From assembly GCA_900542805.1 (NCBI GenBank), contig UQOW01000009.1, forward strand, positions 1 through 64,000: DNA of 64,000 nucleotides, in the 5' to 3' direction. A model generated the notes under the pieces. The model was not told the origin of the DNA, did not search any database, and was given only the letters and a program-made list of their open reading frames with translations. Of the stretch, positions 41,757-50,342 are shown piece after piece. Position 1 is the first letter of the stretch. Each line of letters starts with the position of its first letter. The DNA comes from an uncultured Sutterella sp. GTDB lineage: Bacteria > Pseudomonadota > Gammaproteobacteria > Burkholderiales > Burkholderiaceae_F. The position numbers and the translations under genes were made by a program.

Positions 41757-42644
41757 ATGCATCGTATTTGTCGGTTGGCTTTCAAAGAGTACGGGGACAG
41801 AACCCTGCCAACACTCGTTCTTTTGATGGGGCTCGGAATGCCTTCGGGTGCCTGGCCTGAATCTTTGATTCGTTTGCTCGTGCAGCAGGGACTACATGTC
41901 ATAACTCCGGATAACCGAGATTGCGGTCAAAGCGATTTTTGCTCGGAGACGGTTTCTTTTTGGTCCTTAGTGCGCTCGGTTGCCTGGTACTTATGCGGCG
42001 GGACGGTTAAAGCTCCGTACTCGATCGAAGATATGGCCTTTGATGTCGAAGCTCTCCTTGATGAGCAAAAACTCGAGCGGGTTCATATCGCCGGAGTCTC
42101 TTTGGGCGGCATGATTGCACAGGCATTTGCCATTCGTGCGCCGCACAGAACGGTTTCCCTTTCTTGTATTTCAACGGCAACGGGAAATCCTCGAACCGGT
42201 CTCGGACAGTTCCGGGCCGTCCGAAGCATGCTTAAAAACTGCTCCGAAACGGACGACAGTCAAACACGCTACAAACGGTTGACGCACCTCCTTAAAACAA
42301 TCGGAAGCCCAGAGGCGCACTACAGCAATGTCGAATTGGCTCGCTACATGCAGGTTCTTAAGGATGGGAATGTCACGCAGCAGTCCGTACGACGCCAATT
42401 GATGGCCGTGTTAGCCGGCGGAGATCGCCGCAGTAAGTTGCGTCAACTGGTGGTTCCGACGCTTGTGATTCACGGCCAAGCCGATTCCCTTTTGCCCGTG
42501 CAGGCAGGACAGGAACTTGCCGAGTGCATCGAAGGGGCAAAACTGATACGTATTGCCGGTATGGGCCATGACCTTCCGGAGTGTTTTATCCGGACAATCG
42601 GCCTGGCGCTGGCCAAGCACTGCTATAGCGGGGTTTTGCGTTAG
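41757..42644 (+). CDS. Alpha/beta hydrolase
   Basis: A 295-residue alpha/beta-hydrolase with LLMGLGMPSGAWP as the oxyanion region, nucleophile elbow GVSLGGMIAQ, the acid in HGQADSLLP and the catalytic histidine in GMGHDLPE. It also has DNRDCGQSDF after strand three, as in epoxide-hydrolase/lipase-like members. No signal peptide; substrate unknown. It is a rightward insertion in the otherwise leftward def...fmt block, with AAGGG 8 nt before its ATG, and overlaps the def stop by 4 bp. Confidence 0.85.
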   Translation: MHRICRLAFKEYGDRTLPTLVLLMGLGMPSGAWPESLIRLLVQQGLHVITPDNRDCGQSDFCSETVSFWSLVRSVAWYLCGGTVKAPYSIEDMAFDVEALLDEQKLERVHIAGVSLGGMIAQAFAIRAPHRTVSLSCISTATGNPRTGLGQFRAVRSMLKNCSETDDSQTRYKRLTHLLKTIGSPEAHYSNVELARYMQVLKDGNVTQQSVRRQLMAVLAGGDRRSKLRQLVVPTLVIHGQADSLLPVQAGQELAECIEGAKLIRIAGMGHDLPECFIRTIGLALAKHCYSGVLR

Positions 42645-43171
42645 GAGGCACGGTGCTTCTTTTCGCGAGCCTTTTCTCGACGCAGTTTGGCCAGTTTTTC
42701 GATGGCCCGATTTTTCTTCAGCAGACTCAGATGGTCGATAAACACGTGGCCGTTTAAGTGATCGACCTCGTGCTGAACACATACGGCCAAAAGACCTTCG
42801 CAGTCCATGGAAATCGAATTTCCTTGTAAATCAAAGGCATCGACGTGCACCTTGGAGGGGCGTTTAATTTTTTCCGTTAAGTCCGGGAGTGACAGACACC
42901 CTTCTTCCCCTTCGATAAGCGTATCGGTTGACGCAGTAATCGTCGGATTGACAAGGGCTAAGAGTTGGTTTTTCTCATCGGAAATATCAATGACAATCAG
43001 ACGGAGGCTTTTTCCGACTTGAGGCGCCGCAAGTCCGATGCCCGGAGCCGCGTACATCGTTTCTGCCATGTCGGCTGCCAGACGACGCAAATCCTCATCA
43101 AATACGGTCACGGCCTGAGAGGACTGAGCAAGGATTTCGGCAGGATATTGAACAATCGGCAAGACGGCCAC
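42641..43171 (-). CDS. def: Peptide deformylase
   Basis: Def removes the N-terminal formyl group from nascent proteins. The 176-residue product has all three motifs: GIGLAAPQVG (44-53), EGCLSLP with Cys92, and QHEVDHL with His134, Glu135 and His138, together the metal site. The start codon is GTG at 43171, with GGAG about 8 nt upstream. The C-terminus is basic (REKAREKKHRAS). Confidence 0.95.
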   Translation of the reverse strand: MAVLPIVQYPAEILAQSSQAVTVFDEDLRRLAADMAETMYAAPGIGLAAPQVGKSLRLIVIDISDEKNQLLALVNPTITASTDTLIEGEEGCLSLPDLTEKIKRPSKVHVDAFDLQGNSISMDCEGLLAVCVQHEVDHLNGHVFIDHLSLLKKNRAIEKLAKLRREKAREKKHRAS

Positions 43172-43446
43172 GGCTTTATCTCCATGATACGGGATCAGTT
43201 CCCGGAAAAGCCCTCATTGTAACGATTCTCCCCCTTCCTTACGTCGCTAAAAAAGGCGGAGCGCCGGGGTCTAGCAGTTCACAGAGGAAATGGAAAAGAG
43301 AATTTTCTTTTAAAAAACAACGAACAAAAAGAAAGAAGGTGGAAAAATCTTCTCTTTTCCCGAAAACTCTGACTATTCTATAAAAAAGGAAGGCGCCGAC
43401 AATCCGGGGGAAACTGTCAAATGCCCGAGGCGCCCAGAGAGGAATC

Positions 43447-45957
43447 ATGACCAAGCTGATTATTGCTGAAAAACCCTCGGTGGCGACCGATATTGCCCGC
43501 GTTTTGGGCGGAATGAAAAAGAAGGGGGACTACTACGAGGGAGGCGACTGGATTGTTGCCAATGCCTTGGGACACCTGTTGGAGTTGTCCTGCCCGGAAA
43601 AGTATGAAGTAAAGCGTGGAAAGTGGACCTTCGGCCACCTGCCGGTTTTGCCGCCGACATTTGATTTAAAGCCCATTGCCAAGGCTGGGGAAAAATTGAA
43701 GAGTCTGGCTCGGTTGCTTCGCCGCCCTGATGTAGACACCGTTATCAACGCATGCGATGCCGGGCGCGAAGGAGAGCTGATTTTCCGCTACATCATGCAG
43801 GCCACGAAGTCGAAGAAAAAAATTGAGCGGCTTTGGTTGCAGTCGATGACGCCGGGGGCCATTAAAGAGGCCTTCTCGCATCTTAGAAGCGATGCCGAGA
43901 TGACAAAACGTGCGGACGCGGCGCGGTCTCGCTCGGAAGCCGACTGGCTTGTCGGTATTAACGGAACCCGGGCCATGACTGCCTTTAATAGTTCGGACGG
44001 CGGGTTCTTTTTAACGACGGTCGGACGCGTTCAGACGCCGACGCTTGCTATCGTTGTGCGGCGCGAAAACGAAATTAAGAACTTTAAAACGCAGCCGTAC
44101 TGGGAAGTCGAAGCTCTGTTTTCTCTGGGCGATGCGACTTACGCGGGGCGCTGGTTTGACCCGAAGTTTTCGCGTAATTCAAAAAAACCGGAACTGAAAG
44201 CCGAGCGTATTTTCGACTGCAAAAAAGCCGATGCAATTTGTGCGCGTGTTCAGGGAAAAAACGGAACGGTAACCGAAACGAGCAAACGAACGACAAGTTT
44301 GTGTGCGCAACTTTATGACTTGACGAGTTTGCAGCGAGAGGCGAATAATCGATTCGGTTTTTCAGCTAAAACAACGCTTTCGATTGCCCAGGCTCTTTAC
44401 GAAAAGCACAAGGCATTGACGTATCCGAGAACGGATTCGCGCGTGCTACCCGAAGATTACGTGAAGACCGTGTACAAAACCCTTCAGATGCTGTCGGGGA
44501 ACAAAGATGTCGGTACATTCGCCGACCGGGTGGTCGCGCAAAAGTGGGTACATCCGACAAAGCGCATTTTCGACAATGCCAAGATTAGCGATCACTTTGC
44601 CATCATCCCGACGCTTCAGGCCCCGAACGGCGCCCTGACCGAGGCTGAAAAGAAGATTTATGACCTTGTTTTAAGACGTTTTATTGCCGTTTTCTATCCG
44701 ACCGCCGAATATGATGTGACGACGCGGATTACGACAGTCGGTCAGGATGCTTTTAAGACCGAAGGCAAGGTTCTGGTTTTGCCCGGATGGATGGAGGTTT
44801 ACGGCAAAATGCAGCTTGGTTCGGAAGCCACGTTGTGTCCGCTTAACGGTAAGAACGCTGTCAAGACGATTTCCGTCAAGCGCGAGGATTGCCAGACAAA
44901 GCCGCCGGCTCGGTATACGGAAGCAACACTGCTCTCGGCCATGGAAGGCGCCGGTCGACTTGTCAAGGATGACGAATTGCGTGATGCGATGGCCGAAAAG
45001 GGGCTCGGAACTCCGGCCACGCGTGCGGCTATTATTGAAAACCTAATTGAGCAACGGTACATCCGCCGAGAAGGGCGGGAACTGATTCCGAGTGCCAAGG
45101 CCAAACAGCTCTTTACTCTTATCGAAGGGCTCGGAATCGGTGTTTTATCCAATCCGGCTCTAACCGGAGAGTGGGAATACAAGCTCTCGCAGATTGAAAA
45201 GGGCAAGTTGCAACGTAGCGACTTTATGCGGGAAATTCGCGAAATGACAACGCATATCGTGGCGGCTGCCAAACAGTACGAAGGCGATACGGTCCCTGTG
45301 GAAAACCCGGCACACTTAAAGCACCGTTGCCCGAAATGCGGCGGAGAAATCGTTGAAAACTATCGGCGGTATGCATGCACGAATCCGGCATGTGACTTTA
45401 GCCTTCCAAAACACCCGGGAGGCAGGACTTTCGAGCCCGAAGAGGTCGAAAAACTTCTTGCCGATGGCTCGGTCGGGCCGCTCACGGGGTTTGTCAGCAA
45501 GATAGGACGGCCTTTCTCGGCGGCTTTGAAACTGACACCGGAGAAAAAGTTGGAGTTTGATTTCGGGCAGGAAGAAAAACCCGAAGCGCAGGAGGATATT
45601 TCCGGATTGCCGGTTATCGGCACGTGTCCCAAGTGCGGCGGACGTGTCGTGCAAGGCGCTACGAGCTTTTTCTGTGAGCACACGCTCGGAAAACAAACGT
45701 GTGATTTCAGGTGCGGACGCGTGATTTTGCAGCAACCGATTTCGCCGGAGGAGTGCAAAAAAATCCTCACGGAAGGAAAAAGTTCCCTCTTGCCAGGTTT
45801 TGTCAGCAACCGAACGCATCGCAAATTCAAAGCTTACCTCGTGCTCGATAAGCAGACCGGAAAGATTGGATTTGAATTTGAACCTCGAGAAGCCCTGCGA
45901 GCAAAGACCGAACGTAAGAAGACGGAAAGAAAAGCGCAGGGGAGCAAGAAAGCCTGA
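43447..45957 (+). CDS. topB: DNA topoisomerase III
   Basis: A type IA topoisomerase of 836 residues that decatenates and relaxes DNA. The TOPRIM domain (1-150) has AEKPS and DAGREGE (104-110); the active-site tyrosine is Tyr326 in TYPRTDSR. After about residue 620 come two topoisomerase C-terminal modules with cysteines (CPKCGGEIVENYRRYAC... and CPKCGGRVVQG...FFCEH) and a basic tail. Such zinc-ribbon repeats are common in topB-like proteins of anaerobes and mobile elements, but no mobile genes are near. AGAGAGGA precedes the ATG. The 275-bp upstream gap has AT-rich sequence with TATAAA near 43379 and no gene. Confidence 0.94.
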   Translation: MTKLIIAEKPSVATDIARVLGGMKKKGDYYEGGDWIVANALGHLLELSCPEKYEVKRGKWTFGHLPVLPPTFDLKPIAKAGEKLKSLARLLRRPDVDTVINACDAGREGELIFRYIMQATKSKKKIERLWLQSMTPGAIKEAFSHLRSDAEMTKRADAARSRSEADWLVGINGTRAMTAFNSSDGGFFLTTVGRVQTPTLAIVVRRENEIKNFKTQPYWEVEALFSLGDATYAGRWFDPKFSRNSKKPELKAERIFDCKKADAICARVQGKNGTVTETSKRTTSLCAQLYDLTSLQREANNRFGFSAKTTLSIAQALYEKHKALTYPRTDSRVLPEDYVKTVYKTLQMLSGNKDVGTFADRVVAQKWVHPTKRIFDNAKISDHFAIIPTLQAPNGALTEAEKKIYDLVLRRFIAVFYPTAEYDVTTRITTVGQDAFKTEGKVLVLPGWMEVYGKMQLGSEATLCPLNGKNAVKTISVKREDCQTKPPARYTEATLLSAMEGAGRLVKDDELRDAMAEKGLGTPATRAAIIENLIEQRYIRREGRELIPSAKAKQLFTLIEGLGIGVLSNPALTGEWEYKLSQIEKGKLQRSDFMREIREMTTHIVAAAKQYEGDTVPVENPAHLKHRCPKCGGEIVENYRRYACTNPACDFSLPKHPGGRTFEPEEVEKLLADGSVGPLTGFVSKIGRPFSAALKLTPEKKLEFDFGQEEKPEAQEDISGLPVIGTCPKCGGRVVQGATSFFCEHTLGKQTCDFRCGRVILQQPISPEECKKILTEGKSSLLPGFVSNRTHRKFKAYLVLDKQTGKIGFEFEPREALRAKTERKKTERKAQGSKKA

Positions 45958-46119
45958 AAACCTAGGAAAACCTTCTACGGAAAAGACCTGCTTGGTTTGA
46001 TGAAACGCAATGAACAAAGCTTCTTTCGTCAAACGGACAACACGTCGTTTTTTCCTCGGTAAACTTTGTGCCTTGTCACAATCAGTGACTTGTTTTCTTT
46101 CTTTTTAGAGGATTTTGTC

Positions 46120-47136
46120 GTGAAGCTTAGTGCTCTTACCTGTGCTTTGGTTTTGGCGAGTGCCTCTTGCTACGTGCAGGCCGGTCCGGTTCTGGATGCG
46201 GTTAAGGCTCGCGGTCAAGTAATTTGCGGTGTGAATACGGCAGCCCCCGGGTTTTCTGCAGCGGACTCTCAGGGTCGCTGGACGGGCTTGGATGTCGATA
46301 CCTGCCGCGCAGCGGCGGCGGCCGTTTTGGGCGACGCATCCAAAGTCAAGTTTGTCCCGCTTTCTTCTCCGCAACGCTTTACAGCCTTGCAGTCCGGGGA
46401 AGTGGATATTTTGGCGCGTAACACAACATGGTCTCTAACGCGTGATGCGAGTTTGGGCGTTGTGTTCGCTGCGATTAACTACTATGACGGGCAGGGATTT
46501 ATCGTTCCGAAGAGCCTGAAAGTCACGACGGCGAAAAAACTGAACGGTGCCACCATTTGCGTGCAATCGGGAACAAGTTCCGTGCAGGCACTTGCTGACT
46601 ACTTTACGGCTAACAAGATGAAGTACAAGCCGGTGATGTTTGATACGACCGAGGCCACGCAAGGTGCCTTTTTGTCCGGACGTTGTCAGGTCTACACCAC
46701 GGACATGAGCGATTTGGCCGGTGCCAGAACCCGTGCTCGTAATCCCGATGACTACACCATCCTTCCGGAAACCATTTCCAAGGAACCCTTGGGTCCGGCC
46801 GTGCGTCGCGGCGATGACGAATGGTTCCAGATTGTGCGTTGGTCCTTTTACACGATGCTTGAAGCCGAGGAAAACAATCTGACAAAGGCCAATGTCGATC
46901 AGGTCCGAGCCACGAGTAAGAATCCGCAGGTGATGCGCCTTGTCGGAACCGGAGACGATACGGGAAAATTGCTCGGTTTAGATAAGGATTGGTCGTATCG
47001 GATTATCAAGCAGGTCGGTAACTACGGCGAGAGTTGGACGGCCAACTTCGGACCGAAGACGCCGCTTAATCTGCCGCGCGCGCTCAATAATCTTTGGACG
47101 CACGGCGGGTTGATGTATGCGCCGCCGATTCGCTAA
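46120..47136 (+). CDS. aapJ: Polar amino-acid ABC transporter, substrate-binding protein
   Basis: The 338-residue product has a signal peptide ending VQAG and the type-3 solute-binding fold: VICGVNTAAPGFSAADSQGRW (key residues GVNTAAPGFS), GLDVDTCRAAAAAVLG and QSGTSSVQALADYF. It matches AapJ/BztA, the binding protein for general L-amino acids (Glu, Asp, Gln and others). The start is GTG 46120, with AGAGGAT 8 nt upstream. The transport permeases follow. A 10-bp-stem hairpin after its stop may let it be made in excess of them. Confidence 0.9.
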   Translation: MKLSALTCALVLASASCYVQAGPVLDAVKARGQVICGVNTAAPGFSAADSQGRWTGLDVDTCRAAAAAVLGDASKVKFVPLSSPQRFTALQSGEVDILARNTTWSLTRDASLGVVFAAINYYDGQGFIVPKSLKVTTAKKLNGATICVQSGTSSVQALADYFTANKMKYKPVMFDTTEATQGAFLSGRCQVYTTDMSDLAGARTRARNPDDYTILPETISKEPLGPAVRRGDDEWFQIVRWSFYTMLEAEENNLTKANVDQVRATSKNPQVMRLVGTGDDTGKLLGLDKDWSYRIIKQVGNYGESWTANFGPKTPLNLPRALNNLWTHGGLMYAPPIR

Positions 47137-47158
47137 CGCGATCGGATTAAAACGCTAA

Positions 47159-47188
47159 GCCTGCGCAAACGATAACGCTTGCGCAGGC
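47159..47188 (+). terminator. Strong hairpin after the binding-protein gene
   Basis: Perfect 10-bp repeat GCCTGCGCAA (47159-47168) and TTGCGCAGGC (47179-47188), 22 bp after the stop of the binding-protein gene, followed by GTGTTGTTTT. It could be a leaky terminator or an mRNA-stabilising structure that raises the binding protein above the permeases, as in many ABC operons. Confidence 0.6.
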
Positions 47189-47274
47189 GTGTTGTTTTCA
47201 GAGCACGAAGCGAAGAGGACGCAACCGAGAATCTATAATGCCTTCTCTTTGCGAGAAGAGAAGTCCTTTTCCCT

Positions 47275-48450
47275 ATGACAAATCCAATCGAAGAACGCGT
47301 AATCGGAGACGAAGCCTGGCGACGTCGTGAGGTAGCTCGTCGTCGTTCCGAATGGCTCATCCAAGGTGCGGCCATTGCCGTTGTCGCAGCCTTCGTTTGG
47401 ATTCTGTCCGAGAATGTTTCGGAAAACTTGGCGGCACGCCATATTCGCAGCGGCTTTGCATTCCTATTTAACTCTGCCGGCTTTGACATCGGCGAGTCTC
47501 TTGTGGCCTTTCAATCGACCGATGCTATGTGGCATGCGTTTGTCGTCGGCATGGTCAATACCATCCGCGTGTCGATCTTCTCGGTGATTTCTGCCTTGAT
47601 TCTCGGAGTTCTCGTCGGACTAATGCGTCTGGCCGAGCACCCGATTTTGCACGCGCTCGGGACGGCACACGTTGAGATCTACCGCAATATCCCGCTCATT
47701 ATTCAACTCTTTGCCATTTATCTGGTCATTACCGAGTTACTTCCGACGGCAGGCGAGGCGTTGCACTTCGGGCAGTGGGCCTTGCTCTCGAAGGCTGGTC
47801 TTCAGGTGGCCGTACCTCGCGAGGGGACTTTAGCTCTCGTTTTTTCGTGTGTCATCGCCGTCTTGGTGTTTCTGTTAGTACGCGATCGCTGCCAAAGGCG
47901 CATGACAGAACTCATGGCTTCGCTTTCCGGGCTCGGTGCCGCCGTAGTTGCATTTGTCGGTACGTGGATCGGATTCGGCATTGTCGGCGGTTGGAGTAAG
48001 CCCTTTATTGACGGATTTGCCATCGAAGGGGGAGCGGCACTCTCACCTGAATTTTTGGCCCTTTGGCTCGGATTGACGCTTTTTACCTCGGCTTCGATTG
48101 CAGAAATCGTCCGTGCCGGTGTCTTGGCTGTTCCGCGCGGTCAGTGGAACGGTGCGCTTTCACTCGGCATGACGAAAACACAGGTTGTCAGCTACATCAT
48201 TTTCCCGCAATCGATGCGTTTGGCGATTCCGCCGCTTGCCAGTCAATTCATGAATCTGACGAAAAACTCGTCACTGGCTGTTGTCATCGGTTATCCAGAC
48301 TTAGTGGCTGTCGGAAATATGTCGATTAACTCAACGGGTCAGGCCCTTGAGGTCATCGTCATCATCATGGCCGTGTATCTGGTTTTAAATCTGATTATCA
48401 GCGTTTGCATGAATACTCTCAATGCACGCGTGCTTCAGGCTCCTCGGTGA
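47275..48450 (+). CDS. aapQ: Polar amino-acid ABC transporter permease (AapQ-like)
   Basis: The 391-residue product has the long AapQ/BztB layout: a basic N-terminal tail, one early membrane segment, and a polar-amino-acid permease core with about eight segments. The EAA-like loop AEIVRAGVLAVPRGQWNGALSLGM contacts the ATPase (key residues EIVRAG and QWNGALSLGM). The permease partner AapM starts 4 bp later. No clear Shine-Dalgarno precedes the ATG. Confidence 0.9.
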   Translation: MTNPIEERVIGDEAWRRREVARRRSEWLIQGAAIAVVAAFVWILSENVSENLAARHIRSGFAFLFNSAGFDIGESLVAFQSTDAMWHAFVVGMVNTIRVSIFSVISALILGVLVGLMRLAEHPILHALGTAHVEIYRNIPLIIQLFAIYLVITELLPTAGEALHFGQWALLSKAGLQVAVPREGTLALVFSCVIAVLVFLLVRDRCQRRMTELMASLSGLGAAVVAFVGTWIGFGIVGGWSKPFIDGFAIEGGAALSPEFLALWLGLTLFTSASIAEIVRAGVLAVPRGQWNGALSLGMTKTQVVSYIIFPQSMRLAIPPLASQFMNLTKNSSLAVVIGYPDLVAVGNMSINSTGQALEVIVIIMAVYLVLNLIISVCMNTLNARVLQAPR

Positions 48451-48454
48451 CAGT

Positions 48455-49531
48455 ATGAGAAATCAGACCGGTTATTTTTCCCTCAAGAGCCTGCGCGACC
48501 GATTCTTTTACTCGCGTTTTGCCACAGCTGTGACACTGATTGTCGGATTTTTGCTGTGCATCACGGCGTTTTATCTCTTCAATTGGGGAGTGACGCAGGC
48601 GGTCTTTAGTCCCGACCCCAAAGCCTGCTATGCCGCATCGGGTGCCTGCTGGGGCTTTGTCGCCGAAAAATGGCGCTTGATTATTTTCGGACGCTATCCG
48701 TACGAATTGCAGTGGAGACCGGCTGTTGCCGTGATCTCGATTATCGGCATGCTCATCGTGACGGCCTGTCCGAGGTTTTGGACGCGTACCGGTGCTAAGT
48801 GGCTTGCTTTCGGGTGGATTGTTGCCTTTTTTGTCTTTTTCACACTGATGCAAGGTGGCCTTTTCGGTCTGTCTCGTATCGATTCGGATAGCTGGGGCGG
48901 CTTGCCCTTAACGGTGATCCTGACGCTTTTAGGGATGACTGTTTCTATCCCGATCGGTATTTTTTTGGCTCTGGGGCGTCGCAGTCGCTTGGCGGTGATT
49001 CGTAATCTTTCTATCGGATACATTGAGTTGGTGCGCGGGGTGCCGCTTATTACGGTTTTGTTTGTGGCTAGTTTTGTTGTTCCCCTGTGGCTGCCGGCCG
49101 ATGTTCGCATTGATCCGTTCTGGCGCGTTGCCGGCGGGATTATTCTTTTCCAAGCCGCTTATATGGCCGAAACCGTGCGCGGCGGATTGCAGACCATTGC
49201 TCTCGGACAGTTTCTTGCGGCCGATTCGCTAGCGCTTTCGTGTTGCCAAAAATATCTGTATGTGATTTTGCCGCAGGCTCTTGTGGCGGTCATTCCGGCC
49301 TTTGTCAACAGTCTTCTGTCAACGTTTATGGATACGTCGCTCGTGACGGTTGTCTCTATGCACGATTTGACGGGAAGCCTGTCTCTTGCTCTAGGCGATG
49401 CTGTTTGGAGAGACTTTTTCCGCGAAGGCTATATCTTCGTTGCCGCGATTTACTTTTTCTTCAGTTTCCTGATGAGCCGGTATAGTCAGTGGCTTGAAGG
49501 TCACCTACAGGCCGGAAAACAGCAGGGGTAA
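48455..49531 (+). CDS. aapM: Polar amino-acid ABC transporter permease (AapM-like)
   Basis: The 358-residue second permease has about eight membrane segments and the domain hallmark IELVRGVPLITVLFVASF, then AETVRGGLQTIALGQFLAA, the ATPase-contact loop. The ATG at 48455 follows the GGTGA that spans the aapQ stop. In known Aap systems aapP, encoding the ATPase, comes next; here a small SRPBCC-like gene follows. Confidence 0.9.
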   Translation: MRNQTGYFSLKSLRDRFFYSRFATAVTLIVGFLLCITAFYLFNWGVTQAVFSPDPKACYAASGACWGFVAEKWRLIIFGRYPYELQWRPAVAVISIIGMLIVTACPRFWTRTGAKWLAFGWIVAFFVFFTLMQGGLFGLSRIDSDSWGGLPLTVILTLLGMTVSIPIGIFLALGRRSRLAVIRNLSIGYIELVRGVPLITVLFVASFVVPLWLPADVRIDPFWRVAGGIILFQAAYMAETVRGGLQTIALGQFLAADSLALSCCQKYLYVILPQALVAVIPAFVNSLLSTFMDTSLVTVVSMHDLTGSLSLALGDAVWRDFFREGYIFVAAIYFFFSFLMSRYSQWLEGHLQAGKQQG

Positions 49532-49536
49532 GAGCG

Positions 49537-49998
49537 GTGTCCGAATACGTTTTAGCTTACGAGCATTCCGTGCAAGCGAATATGACGCTTGAAGCGTTTT
49601 GTCGCGGGCTTGAGGATTTTGCGCGTCGCCCGCAGGCCTATATTGAGACACTCAAGGGTGTTGTTCTCATAGAGGAAAAGTCGGACGGAGCTCGGTGCGT
49701 CATCCGTCGTAAAATCGAATTTGAGACGTTTTCTTTTGAAGATACCGTCACGTTGACGCCGGGTGGAGAGATGATTGAAAAGGTAGCGCCTTTCGGTCAG
49801 ACCGCCGGTTCGCTCTATCTTGTACGGGGAGAAAGACTCTCTCATGACTCGATTCGTGTAACCTTCACATATCGAGAAAGCGATGCGGAGCACCTACCGG
49901 AAAAACTTGCCCGACTGCGGCATCTGGCGTGGGCGCAAAAAGACCGAAAGCTACTGGATCAAATTAAGGACACGTTCTGCCGAGCGGCGGAGCGATAA
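49537..49998 (+). CDS. DUF1857 / AtaL-like SRPBCC protein
   Basis: A 153-residue protein that opens LAYEHSVQANMTLEAFCRGL and has the beta-rich pattern of a START-like (SRPBCC) fold: VVLIEEKSDGARCVIRRKIEF, FEDTVTLTPGGEMIEKV, SIRVTFTYRESDAE. This pattern resembles the DUF1857/AtaL-like family; ligand and role unknown. It starts 5 bp after aapM with a GTG codon and is probably co-transcribed. No ATPase is present, so it is not a substitute for AapP. Confidence 0.55.
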   Translation: MSEYVLAYEHSVQANMTLEAFCRGLEDFARRPQAYIETLKGVVLIEEKSDGARCVIRRKIEFETFSFEDTVTLTPGGEMIEKVAPFGQTAGSLYLVRGERLSHDSIRVTFTYRESDAEHLPEKLARLRHLAWAQKDRKLLDQIKDTFCRAAER

Positions 49999-50015
49999 CG
50001 CATAGGAATTCCGGC

Positions 50016-50306
50016 ATGGGAAAGCAAAAACGCTTTAGAAAGGAACGCGCTGAGAAGGCAACGGACGCATTACTGGCCGAGGGAGCGCCCTCTCGCCCGA
50101 AGTGGTACTACTTGGTGCTTCGCCTTGTGAATGTGTTTTTCGGTTGCGTGGCCATTTCCGTGATTGCGGGTTTTCTGTTCCAAAAATATATACCGGACAA
50201 TACGTCCGTCGGTCCTGCGCTCATTACGATGGGCCTATGGGCTGTCTGGATTGTCTACGTCTTTAAGATCATGCGCTTTAAAGGCGAAAAAACCCCCGAA
50301 TCGTAA
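50016..50306 (+). CDS. Small membrane protein of unknown function
   Basis: The 96-residue product has a basic N-terminus (GKQKRFRKERAEKA), then two membrane segments (about 31-52 and 65-84) and a short basic C-terminal tail. I do not recognise the family. It starts 17 bp after the SRPBCC-like gene and ends the operon; its stop lies inside an intrinsic terminator. Confidence 0.65.
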   Translation: MGKQKRFRKERAEKATDALLAEGAPSRPKWYYLVLRLVNVFFGCVAISVIAGFLFQKYIPDNTSVGPALITMGLWAVWIVYVFKIMRFKGEKTPES

Positions 50307-50321
50307 GATTCGGAGGTTTTT
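50294..50321 (+). terminator. Intrinsic terminator of the Aap operon
   Basis: CCGAATC (50296-50302), loop GTAA, GATTCGG (50307-50313), with two flanking C-G pairs, followed by TTTTT from 50317. The stop codon of the small membrane protein lies in it. It also separates this operon from the convergent uraA. Confidence 0.85.
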
Positions 50322-50342
50322 ATCAACGCTTTATCTTTGTCT

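Noticed and set aside
43172..43446. Extra small gene upstream of topB
   Set aside because: Open frames on either strand have no family-like sequence and lie across the topB leader; only an AT-rich promoter-like region remains.
43447..45957. topB as part of an integrative element
   Set aside because: TopB-like proteins with zinc-ribbon tails occur on conjugative elements, but no integrase, relaxase, att site or transfer gene is nearby.
45958..46119. Terminator after topB
   Set aside because: A T-run is present, but I could not find a stem of more than three pairs directly before it.
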